From Trichobilharzia szidati (Eukaryota > Platyhelminthes > Trematoda > Strigeidida > Schistosomatidae): DNA of 64,000 nt. Shown one piece after another: positions 55,631-64,000 of this stretch (its first letter is position 1; every line of letters starts with the position of its first letter). Made by a program: the position numbers and the translations under genes. The DNA is taken from NCBI GenBank assembly GCA_944472155.2, contig OX235274.1:32610052-32674051 (forward strand), in the 5' to 3' direction. Under the pieces are notes generated by a model that was not told the DNA's origin, did not search any database, and saw only the letters and a program-made list of their open reading frames with translations.

Positions 55631-56985
55631 GTACCAGTTTCATATTTATTGAGGGTGCACCGAAACAGATCCAACCACATTTTTTAAGGTTGAATTTTAG
55701 GTTCCATGTGGAGGACCATGCAGTTACTCTATCTAGTTCTTCCTGAACAGCTTTCTGAAAGTATCCTAAGTCATCACAGTGGAATGTGTAAGCTACTTTG
55801 AGATCATCTGCAAAGATGAATGGTTTACCAAGTGAGAGACAGCCGCATATGTCGCTGACATATAGAGTGAATAGGAGGGGGCCTAGGACGCTACCTTGAA
55901 CTGCTCCAGAAGTGACTGGACTAGGTTTAGAGTTTACAGACCCCAGTCTATTTACTTGGGACCTATTGTTAAGGAATGATTCAATCCATCCTAATAATGG
56001 GTTACTTATTCCTAAAGAGTTTAGCTTATTTATTAGAAGCAAATGGACAACGCGGTCAAAGGCTTTGGATATGTCGAAGTAGATGACTAGTACTAGTTGT
56101 TGTTTGTCTCGGCTGCTAGTTATATAGTTAAAGAAGTCAAGGTGACATGTCATGTATGATCTGGATTTTAGGAATCCATGTTGGTTGGGGCTTAGAATAT
56201 TGCAGCTGAGCATATGTTTGAGAATATCATCTTTAACTATTCTTTCAATGATTCTAGATACTATGGGTGTAATATTGATTGGCCTATAGTTGTTGACTTC
56301 AGTTTTCGATCCGCATTTGTGTTTGGGTATTATAAATGTCGTTTTCCATTTATCTGGATAGGTTTGGCTTTCTAGGGACATTGTAAAAATCTTGAGTAAT
56401 AAAACGGAAATGTCAGAACCACCGTGTTCATAAAGATACGATGGTATACCGTCAAAACCAGCACTACTAGAGCTTTTAAGAGTATTAACGGCTTGGTTAA
56501 TATTAGAGTAAGTGAAATGAACTGTAGTGATTTGTTTCAGCGTTGAAGATGAAGGGAGCTCTATTTTAGATTGTAAACCGAGAAGTGGACTTGTGGGCCT
56601 AAGGTAGTTAGCTGCAAACGTCTCGCTAAACAGTTGACACATGTCTGCATGGTTGCTGTATAGTTTGCCCTTGTTTATAAGGAGAGAAATTTTATGGCTT
56701 TGGCGATTCATTCGTTTCTTTAGTATTTCTGTGAGAGCACCTACTCTGGTGGTGCTGGCTAGTGCGGTGCATTCTTCATTTCTCATACGCAAGTTATGAG
56801 CTTGTGAGATGGAGCTAAGAGTACTAAGTATTGACCCTAGTGTACTAAAGTCGTGTCGCCTGAAGTAACTTGTTGACAGTCTTTTCAGTTTCCTACGATC
56901 CTTTGGCTTTATGAATGTCTTTCTGTGTGGGGAAAACTTTAGTGTTTGAAATGGGATGACAGCATCTAAGCATGTGTTGGAGTTA
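55572..56985 (-). pseudogene. CR1-like ORF2 reverse transcriptase, inverted copy
   Basis: Same RT as 34445-35829 (AGFDGIPSYLYEHGG, LVIYFDISKAFDRVVH, FIFADDLKVAYTF). Differences seen: MLSCNIL for MFSCNIL, SRSYMTC for SRSCMTC. It ends at the same frameshift site as the plus copy. Confidence 0.86.
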
Positions 56986-57039
56986 TATACATACTGGACT
57001 TAATGAAGGTGTGTGCTTCACAACGCCGGAGATCGAGAG

Positions 57040-57931
57040 GTTTGAAGAGAGAAAGAATGAACATATTTGCAGGATAATACGAGCTCGTTTTATTTCGTGG
57101 ATTCTCATCAACTGCATACATCCTAAACAAAATCAAATTATAGGTTTCAAGGAAGTTGTGGAACATACTTTTTCATAAATACTTTGAGTTATAGATGGAA
57201 GGCATAAGGAATATAATTCCAGAATTTGATGTAGGTAGACAGGTTATTCGTTGTCAAAAAACAACTAATTATATATAGTGGAATTAGATAAGAGGGGTAA
57301 GAGTTCAAATTTCTATTGGAGAACAACACAGATTGGTTTGAGGCATATTACAGGGTCAGGGTCAGAGAAAAAAGTAAATTTACACATCTTGTGGTGGAGA
57401 GTTTAAGAGGGTGGGGGTGGGGGTGAATAGTAAAGTAACATTTATAACTTAAACAGACAAACAATTAAGTAGATTTAGAAACTTGAAGGTCAAAATTGAA
57501 TAGAATGTTGCGCAACAAGACAAACACACAGGCATACTGACAGAAAGGCAAAACAAAAATAAAATAAAATAGAGTTAGGGTTACCAAGGTAGTGAAAGAT
57601 TAATCACACTGCCTTTCTGTATACAAAAGTCTGGTCGAAATCTTTTGATAGTAATGGCTTCTGCGAAGCGAAGTAGCCGTGGGTTTTTTTGTGTATTGAT
57701 TATTTCTACTGTGTGTCCTGTGTCAATTAGATGTCTGGCGATTGCACTTGATAACACTTTTCTTCCTTTTGTACGGAGACTCTTAGGAATGTGCTCAGAA
57801 CAGTATGTTCCACAACTTCCTTGAAACCTATAATTTGATTTTGTTTAGGATGTATGCAGTTGATGAGAATCCACGAAATAAAACGAGCTCGTATTATCCT
57901 GCAAATATGTTCATTCTTTCTCTCTTCAAAC
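57040..57931 (-). mobile_element. PLE C-terminal fragment bounded by a perfect 130-bp inverted repeat
   Basis: Arms 57040-57169 and 57802-57931 are exact reverse complements. The interior on the minus strand (57790-57605) encodes CSEHIPKSLRTKGRKV, ARHLIDTGHTVEIIN, RLLRFAEAITIKRFRPDF and LSLPW-stop, the C-terminus of a PLE GIY-YIG protein. Inserted in the gypsy protease-RT interval. Confidence 0.8.
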
Positions 57932-57935
57932 TAAT

Positions 57936-58393
57936 AAAGGGAACCGGTTGCATGAAATCGAGATGTTTGTAGCTGAATCGATCAATCTGTGGTTGCCAGT
58001 ATCTACCAGTAGCTGATAATGTTGCAAGAGATCCATGCCAATAATACCGGTGGCTGCATCTGCCACTAGGAAGACCTAACGAATTGATCTGCGTAAGCCT
58101 ATGTTAAGATCTAAGAACCTTTTACCATACGTTGTGATTGGCGAACCGTTTGCGGCGCGAAGCTGTAAGGAAAGTGGCCGTTGACGCTCTTCAGGTGTTG
58201 GTGGAATCACGCTATCTTCCGCCCCAGTGTCAACCAGGAAGCGTGTCCCAGTGTTACGGTCAGTAACATAGAAGAGGCGACATGGAAGTGGTTCGCCAGC
58301 GACGTTAGTCGCCAATACGTGCTGGCTTACTAGTTTCCCGATTGCTGGAATCGAAGGTGCACGGGTGAGTACACTTTTGGGCCCTGTCACCAT
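57936..58393 (-). pseudogene. Gypsy aspartic protease
   Basis: Reads FLVDTGAEDSVIP (catalytic DTGA), LQLRAANGSPITTYGKRFLD, a TAG near 58077, then FLVADAATGIIGMDLLQHYQ (IIGMD, the ILG-type motif) before the insertion junction at 57931. It overlaps the end of gag in another frame. Confidence 0.83.
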
Positions 58394-59159
58394 AACGCCG
58401 GTGATACCAGCACACTCCCGGTTGGGAATTGTGAGACCTACGACGCCTACTGCCAGCTCGTGAAGAAGATCTACTACGAGTCGAGTTGGTGCGGCTATTC
58501 GAGCAACCTCTAGGTCTCATCTCCTGTCTTATCTTACATATCTCCTCATAAAGCTTAGTTATGTAGGCCACCACATCTAAGTTTGATGACCCCTCGGCAG
58601 AGGAGTCCTTAGTCTGAGTAGGACTAGCGGTCACGGCAGCAGAAATGCTCATATTGGATGTAGTGGTCTCCACTACTCAGTCGGCTGCCTCAGCTAGTTC
58701 AGATAAGGGGAACTTGTTGATTGGGGCTAAAATTCCCTGAATCGCCCGTAGCAATCGTTGTAACCAAAGCTGTTTTAAAAAGGCGTCATCTATTTTGAAG
58801 TCAGCAACTAACTGTCTCATCTGACGTAACAGTTGAGTGGGCTTTCTATCGCCGAGCTGAACATCTCTGAAAGGTTCCTGCACTTTATGTTGGTCGGTAA
58901 GTGCAACGCGCTTAATTAGCGCCTGCTTGAGACGCTCATGCAAGTCAGGGGATGGGTCCGCGAGGACATCAGATACTTCTTCCATGAGGTTCTCAGGAAG
59001 ACTCACGATAACCAGATTCACCTTTGTCTCTTGTGAGTGTATATGTCGGAGGGCGAACATAGCTTCTATGTGGCCGAACTATGCAACAGGACGATGTGTC
59101 CAGAAGGCAGGGAGTTGCAATGTGATAGCCATTTGTGAGGCGGAACTGTTGTCGACCAT
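58305..59159 (-). pseudogene. Gypsy gag with zinc knuckle
   Basis: Starts MVDNSSASQMAITLQLPAFW, has TAG at 59081-59079, FGHIEAMFALRHIHSQETK, LADPSPDLHERLKQALIKRV, TGA at 58679-58677, a Ser/Arg-rich basic region and a CCHC-like CWYHRRYGDRAQKCTHPC knuckle near 58440. Capsid and nucleocapsid role. Confidence 0.82.
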
Positions 59160-59899
59160 CCTGCGAACAAGACGATTTATTAATAGAATGATAACAACAA
59201 ATATGATAACAGAAAATATGAGTAAAAACAAGGCAAGTAAAATTTTATAACTAAGTGAAAAACAAAATTGTCAATATGAAAAAGGACTATTTACACGTTA
59301 AGCTACTATGGAGGCAAAAGGTGAAAACACGGGCTCACCACTTGTAAGAGTTAGGCTTGGCTTAACTTAGACCTAAAATAACCACTCTTACAAAACTTCT
59401 TCACCGCTTATGATCTTAATCGTACTCTGCCTAACGTGCAAGTACTAACGAACGGAATCAAGGTTAAAAGACTTGAGATGGCAAGTGTGACTGGAACAGA
59501 ATTGTATTTACACAAAAGAGATATGGAATTTGATAAGAAAAATGAGGTTACACACTTATCTGCAGTCTTGACTGTGGTAGGCTCGGAGAGTGCGCTGGAT
59601 GAAAGCACAACGAGAGAGCGAACCAAGAACGTACGAGAGTTTCACGAATCGAAAGAGGAAGTAGTGCTAAAGGTCAGGTGAGTCCGTTCAAACAAAAGTT
59701 CGAAGGTTCAATGTACACTACAGAACTGTCAACGCTGATCATTTAACCCATGTTAGCTGAATTCAGACTCAGCTATCTGAAACCATGATTCTGTATTATC
59801 TGGCCAAAATGACACCAGTTTTGGTAGTTGATAGAATACAAATGACCGTAGGAGTGTGATCATTCATGGTGAAATATATATAGTTTGAAAATAGTACAA

Positions 59900-60295
59900 G
59901 AACAACAATGAATGAACTTACCGGATTTTTCTGTGTATTTACCAAAGATGAAGTTCACGGTAGGGCTCACCAATTCAGAGGCCAAGGGTGTTGACGTTCA
60001 CGGATAGTACGAAGTATACTAATGCAAAATATAATACCCACAACTTCTGTAGTATTCGTTCCACGTAGGCCAAAGGCAAAGCAAAACACCAGAATCGGTC
60101 GTCCAAATTACGAGTTATATTTCGGGATCAAATCGGAGTGCGAGATGATTGCTTAACTAGCTAGGGGTCGTGCACGAACGTAACAAGACACGTCAAATGC
60201 TTGACTGTAGGCATTCAGATAAATAAATCGACTAAAACAGTGAGGGTCAGCATCCATTTTTCACTGATAAATGCTGTGGCCAATAATTCTGGGGA
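59900..60295 (-). repeat. Gypsy 5' LTR
   Basis: Lies upstream of gag and resembles the plus-strand LTR at 20280-20760 in several blocks (CAGCATTTATCAG, GATGCTGACCCTCACTGTTT, GATCCCGAAATATA, TGGTGTTTTG). Exact ends not fixed. Confidence 0.58.
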
Positions 60296-61059
60296 ATTAC
60301 CTACTGCTACATTCCTTTCTGGAGTTTCTACTGGTGCAGTTGGAATTTAGTCGTTCTCCTCAGCTGAGCCATTAGGTTATTCAAGGGGCAATTAAGCTCC
60401 AGGTACTTGTCACCAGTCTGCTGAATATTTAAATCAACTACTATTTTCTTCTCAACCGGTGACAAGCTTTCACCTACTTAGGTGGTACAGTTTGTCAATA
60501 CCCATTGTGGGACATCTACTAGCTGATCATGATAGCTAAGTATATCCCCATAAATGAAAGCAGAAGTTAAAAATTTGTCTGTGACTATGAAATTGAGCTA
60601 GTTCCCATGAAGCGGCATATTTAGAGTGAGTGTTACTGTAAGCTGATTTTTCGTGTAGTTGCTCAGACATTATTTTTAACTGGGTTTATCCGTTATTTTC
60701 TATCCCGTCTGCGATTATTCAGCTCAAATATGTACATGGCTAAGTTAATAAACAGTTACTGTTACCAGCAAACGAAAGTGACGGGTGTCAGAAAGCTGAC
60801 ACAACACAGAATACATTTGGAATATTTTTTTCGCTTGCGGAAACTATTTTTCCACATTACCAGTTCAAAATGAGAGTAACCGAATTGCTTATGCAGACTT
60901 CAGTCTCATTCATATTAGTTTTGGAGCCTGATCAGATAATAATGTCTTCAAATTTTTGGGAAGTTAAAATCTTTCAAGTTCAACCAGCTTAGAAATAGTT
61001 TTGGTATTTAGTCAACATCTTAGCTCACATGTTTTGAAGCACAGTTTGATGTGGAAGGA
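60296..61059. other. No gene recognised
   Basis: AT-rich with short frames only. Confidence 0.35.
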
Positions 61060-61345
61060 ACTGAATTATCAGCGTAGGACTTTGCATAGGGTACTATTTC
61101 AAGTTGCCACACTTCATTGAAGCATATGAAGTAGACCAAAAAACTTCAGTATAACTACAATAAACATAAGTGCACTAAAAGTAGTTATAGGCGGACATAA
61201 CGAGTCTGGAAGATGGCACGACTGAGGGAATTCTATTGAGAACAATTTCAAGCCATTTTATCAGCTGTTTCTAACCACTGATTCTTAGCATATTGAGGAC
61301 TCCAGACAGGCAGTGGAAACCTCCTAAGGTGAAGTCACCCTTTTG
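61060..61345 (-). repeat. SR2-type 3' remnant
   Basis: TTGAGAACAATTTCAAGCCA TTTTATCAGCTGTTTCTAAC CACTGATTCTTAG parallels 16960-17010 (the SR2 gene end and UTR, inverted). Heavily diverged. Confidence 0.55.
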
Positions 61346-61919
61346 TTGGAAATAAATGCAATGTAACCTTAGAAACTCTGCAGATACATTGACTACCACT
61401 AACAGTTTCAGTACTGAGTGAATAAACTTCCTACCATATTGTCCGAGTTATTGAGTTTGATTATGTGTAATGAATAAGCCAAACAATGCGTCTCACCTAA
61501 TGTGCTTATAATTAGCAAATAGTTTGTACTTTGTTGTGCTTGAAGCATTAACAAGAACATCAGTTCTTGGATGATTCTGAAGAATAATACAGCTGAAATC
61601 TGGATTTTCACATGATAAATAGTCAGTATTATGGTTATCTTCATATTTTGAAAATAAATATCCAATTTGCTAACACCGTATATCCTGCTGCTAATGATAT
61701 GGTAGTAGCTTAGTTGAATTTCTCCAGCTAATGTTCTTGGTTTCTTATCACATTTCGGTGTACTTTTTAATAGATAATAAAGTGGTGCAATATTTCATAA
61801 ATTATTCATACATGTCTTCAGTATTGATTTCCGTTGACATTGAATTCATAAGTGCACAATTTTAAAGTATTTTAACGACAATAAATATAGTATAGATTTT
61901 ACATACGTAATTATTTTTC

Positions 61920-62010
61920 AGCTTTCAGCCAGCGAGTCCCGGGTTTGAGTCCCACTCCACCTACTTCAACCTGAGGAGCTGGGTAGTATCGGCATCCTTA
62001 CCGTATCCCG
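61920..62010 (+). repeat. SINE-like fragment
   Basis: CCGGGTTTGAGTCCCAC resembles a B-box, followed by CCTGAGGAGCTGGGTAGTAT, which resembles 11000-11030. Confidence 0.35.
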
Positions 62011-62149
62011 TATTGTGGTATAATATAATTAATATTGAGGTTACTTGAAAATTGTTAAATAAGAAGGGCCCTACCGATTAAGGTGTCTTGGGCACGTGTT
62101 AGTTATTTCAAACCATCTCCTTTCTTATTGAGCAATGTTAGCCAATACA

Positions 62150-62500
62150 GGGCTAAGCTGAGAAAGTTTTAGGAGTAGTCAAACCGACATATGTTGTTGG
62201 TTTGAGTTATGTAGGCTGCTCAGCTGGTGTCCTTGTGACGCTAATACCAACGGTTAGAGGGCGTTGATAATATGGCTCAAAATTGTTCTCATTGGCGCAG
62301 ATGCATTCACTCTTTGTGAACTCGTAGATCTATCAAATTCTCACTAGTCTTCATGTAATTATTCTTTCTACAACACATCTTTCTTCCATTATGGTTCTTT
62401 TAAATTTTCTCTCTCTACTTCTGTGTGCTATATAATATAGCAACTTGAACTGCTCGACTTCTGTGCAGTCCTACGTTAAAAACTCTCTCTCACTAGTATC
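62150..62500 (+). repeat. SR2-type 3' remnant
   Basis: AATATGGCTCAAAATTGTTC TCATTGGCGCAGATGCATTC ACTCT is the SR2 UTR block of 7450-7490 in diverged form, followed by the GTGTGCTATATAATATAGCA A equivalent. Confidence 0.6.
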
Positions 62501-62752
62501 ATCAGCCTTCGCATAATAAGTGTGACTCATGGTCTGGCGCATGAAAGGTATGTTCCGCTTAACCGACTAACTTACTGACTAGTATGACTTAGGACTAGCT
62601 GAACTGATGAAACGTGTAATATGTCCAAATAACCTTAAATATGTAATGATGAAAATGTTCTCTTTCCGCAATACATTTATTAAACTCAGTTTGTTTCGCC
62701 CTGTCTCGTTTTAGAAACAAAAGTTGTCCTCAATTGAATCAAAAACTGTACA

Positions 62753-63008
62753 ATGAACACAAACTTCCCACCTTCTCGTCTTCAGGTGTCAAGTTTATCC
62801 TGTAAAAATAAGTGTGGTTTTTATGGAAATCCTTCGTGGGATGGATATTGTTCCGTTTGCTATCGTAACGCACATCAGAAACAAACAACTCTCCGTCAAA
62901 CGTCTACAGCTACAACAAATTTGTCACAGAGCTCTGATACAGAAGTTAAGCGCAAACAAAGCACTGGAAAAAACTCGACCATCAAAAATATTTTCAAGGT
63001 TCCTCGAG
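62753..63008 (+). CDS. RABGEF1: Rabex-5-like exon 1 (A20 zinc finger)
   Basis: 85 codons plus 1 nt, ending AAG GTT CCT CGA G before GTAAGG. An acceptor-like TCTCGTCTTCAG lies inside (ending about 62788), so a splice-in at codon 12 cannot be excluded; the zinc finger is included either way. Confidence 0.82.
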
Positions 63009-63313
63009 GTAAGGGCCAATCTTTTCAAATGTTTCAGATGATAGTCGTGAACCAAATCCAGTAAATCCAGAAGAATGCTTGCAAGCTGAACAAGAGTTTA
63101 AAGCCTTTCTGAACACTCTTCGAGCTTCTATAAATGCAGATATTTCCCGTCATGTAAGGCGCAATTTGTAATCATGGAAGTTTTCCTAAGGTTTCAAAGC
63201 TTTTGGAACAGTTAGAACCTATTCGTGGTTCGAACATTAATCAGGCTTCAATGATTGTGCAAGATTTTTACCACAACATTTCCAACCGTATTTCAAATAA
63301 TCCTATGTACTCA
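62753..63313 (+). CDS. RABGEF1: Rabex-5/RABGEF1-like Rab5 exchange factor, first three coding exons (rest outside window)
   Basis: Exons 62753-63008, 63038-63153 and 63191-63313 join in frame (introns 29 and 37 nt). The ATG at 62753 has an upstream in-frame TGA. The N-terminus has an A20-type zinc finger, [27 protein letters not shown] (Cys-x3-Cys...Cys-x2-Cys), nearly the same layout as human Rabex-5, which uses it to bind ubiquitin. Then a Ser/Thr/Lys linker, [31 protein letters not shown], and [31 protein letters not shown], the helical region before the VPS9 domain. The VPS9 (Rab5 GEF) domain would be right of the window. Next donor GTGAGT at 63314. No disabling changes. Confidence 0.85.
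63038..63153 (+). CDS. RABGEF1: Rabex-5-like exon 2
   Basis: 116 nt. It follows a 29-nt intron (63009-63037, GTAAGG...TTTCAG) and ends with His before GTAAGG. Encodes [28 protein letters not shown]. Confidence 0.8.
63191..63313 (+). CDS. RABGEF1: Rabex-5-like exon 3
   Basis: 41 codons from [20 protein letters not shown] to MYS, after CCTAAG and before GTGAGT. An alternative acceptor three codons later (TTTCAAAG) is in the same phase. Confidence 0.78.
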
Positions 63314-63350
63314 GTGAGTCGTTATTTTGTTTTCTTTACAAATAATTGAG

Positions 63351-63448
63351 TGCATGGAGGATTTCATCATGAGCTGACATCAGTTAGAGAACCACTGGAA
63401 AACCTGGTTCTCTAACTGATGTCAGCTCATGATGAAATCCTCCATGCA
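63351..63448. repeat. Perfect palindrome, 44-bp arms, 10-nt loop
   Basis: Arms 63351-63394 and 63405-63448 are exact reverse complements around CTGGAAAACC. Arm sequence includes TCAGTTAGAGAACCA, the SMalpha SINE tail, so two SINE tails appear joined tail to tail. In the first long intron of the Rabex-5-like gene. Confidence 0.95.
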
Positions 63449-63784
63449 ATCAAACAAAATCCCTACAAAAACCAATACTTGAAAATAATTGAGTATATTA
63501 CCTTTCTCCTGTTGGTGTAATGCAGTAAAACTTAGACCTTTTTAAGTAACCATATAACTACTTTCCTCCTAATCTAAATATAACCTGCATCTTAATAGTC
63601 TGTAATCTTTCCTTGTTGCTGCTTTGGTTGTTTCTCTGAGTAAAATTAGAAGTATTACTTCCACGTTATTTATTTTTATGAAAGCCACAGCCTTCAGTTA
63701 TCGTATCGGCTCATACCAGAAGTTGCTTGTTATATAATTTACCTTTCCTTGTTTTCAAATATTGATTTGCAGGAATTCGATTGA

Positions 63785-63990
63785 TTTCAAGTCTGATCAC
63801 GAACTGACTTCAGTTGAGGAGCCACTGAAAACGAGGGAGTACTGAGCAGCTTTGTCGCCCTAGTTTGGGATTCTGCATCAGTACGCACGCATGACCCCAC
63901 TGTCAGAGATTGAACCCAAAACCTTCGGGTTACAAAACTAGACCGTAGATCATTCGGCAACTGAAGTCAGTTGGTGATTAATCTTTCTTT
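63785..63990 (-). repeat. SMalpha-type SINE, inverted
   Basis: Tail at 63790-63830 (GAACTGACTTCAGTTGAGGA G), inverted hammerhead region (CCTAGTTTGGGATTCTGCAT CAG) and inverted B-box (GAGATTGAACCC near 63907). Ends near the right edge. Confidence 0.65.
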
Positions 63991-64000
63991 GTTTGTTTAT

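Larger units (their letters stand above)
52815..57000 (-). mobile_element. CR1-like LINE, inverted twin of 34445-37372, nested in gypsy and itself carrying an insertion
   Basis: ORF2 from 56985 to 54965, 3' UTR 53741-52815, interrupted at 53742-54968 by the 3' end of a related LINE. The 5' end is truncated at about 56985 (ATAACTCCAACACATGCTTA is the first shared stretch). Nearly identical to the plus-strand copy. Confidence 0.86.
50750..60295 (-). mobile_element. Ty3/gypsy LTR retrotransposon split by nested insertions, 3' truncated
   Basis: In minus-strand order: LTR (60295 to about 59900), leader, gag (59159-58305), protease (58393-57936), then a 5-kb nested insertion (57931-52815: PLE and CR1-like LINE), then RT (52810-52123), RNase H (52107-51390) and integrase (51384-50750). 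The element ends abruptly after HPAANGLVER near 50757, so the integrase C-terminus and 3' LTR are gone. Many stops (59079, 58677, 58077, 51766, 51384) show it is dead. Confidence 0.85.

Overview
The window comes from the nuclear genome of a blood fluke (family Schistosomatidae, most likely Schistosoma). Three things show this: SR2-type RTE retrotransposons, SMalpha-type tRNA-derived SINEs carrying hammerhead-ribozyme cores, and genes whose introns are only about 29-57 nt long. I cannot name the species from the sequence alone.

Layout. From 1 to 14.5 kb, minus strand, lie the first seven coding exons of a ULK3-like serine/threonine kinase. The gene runs off the left edge, and its long introns are packed with Penelope-like element (PLE) fragments, SINEs and SR2 tails. 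From 15 to 62 kb I see no intact host gene. The region holds nested retrotransposons: two large SR2/RTE copies (one with an 18-bp target-site duplication), a jockey/CR1-type LINE with a mutated YADD box, a large ORF1+ORF2 CR1-like LINE at 31.7-37.4 kb with a near-identical inverted partner at 52.8-57.0 kb, and a Ty3/gypsy element on the minus strand (LTR, gag and protease near 58-60 kb; RT, RNase H and integrase near 51-53 kb) split by nested insertions. Among these lies a seven-exon MULE transposase/ZSWIM-like gene (43.5-45.5 kb, minus) that is almost complete but has two stops and two indels. At the right edge (62.75 kb on, plus) begins a Rabex-5 (RABGEF1)-like gene with an A20-type zinc finger and a 29-nt intron.

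Points of interest are structural: TSDs that date insertions, a shared ORF2 frameshift in the two inverted LINE copies, a perfect 44-bp-arm palindrome, a perfect 130-bp inverted repeat around a PLE fragment, a long inverted repeat near 48.4 kb, a 1-kb direct repeat present twice, and SINE 3' tails matching an RTE LINE tail. Exon joins, motifs and repeat matches were worked out by eye; family names are best assignments by motif.
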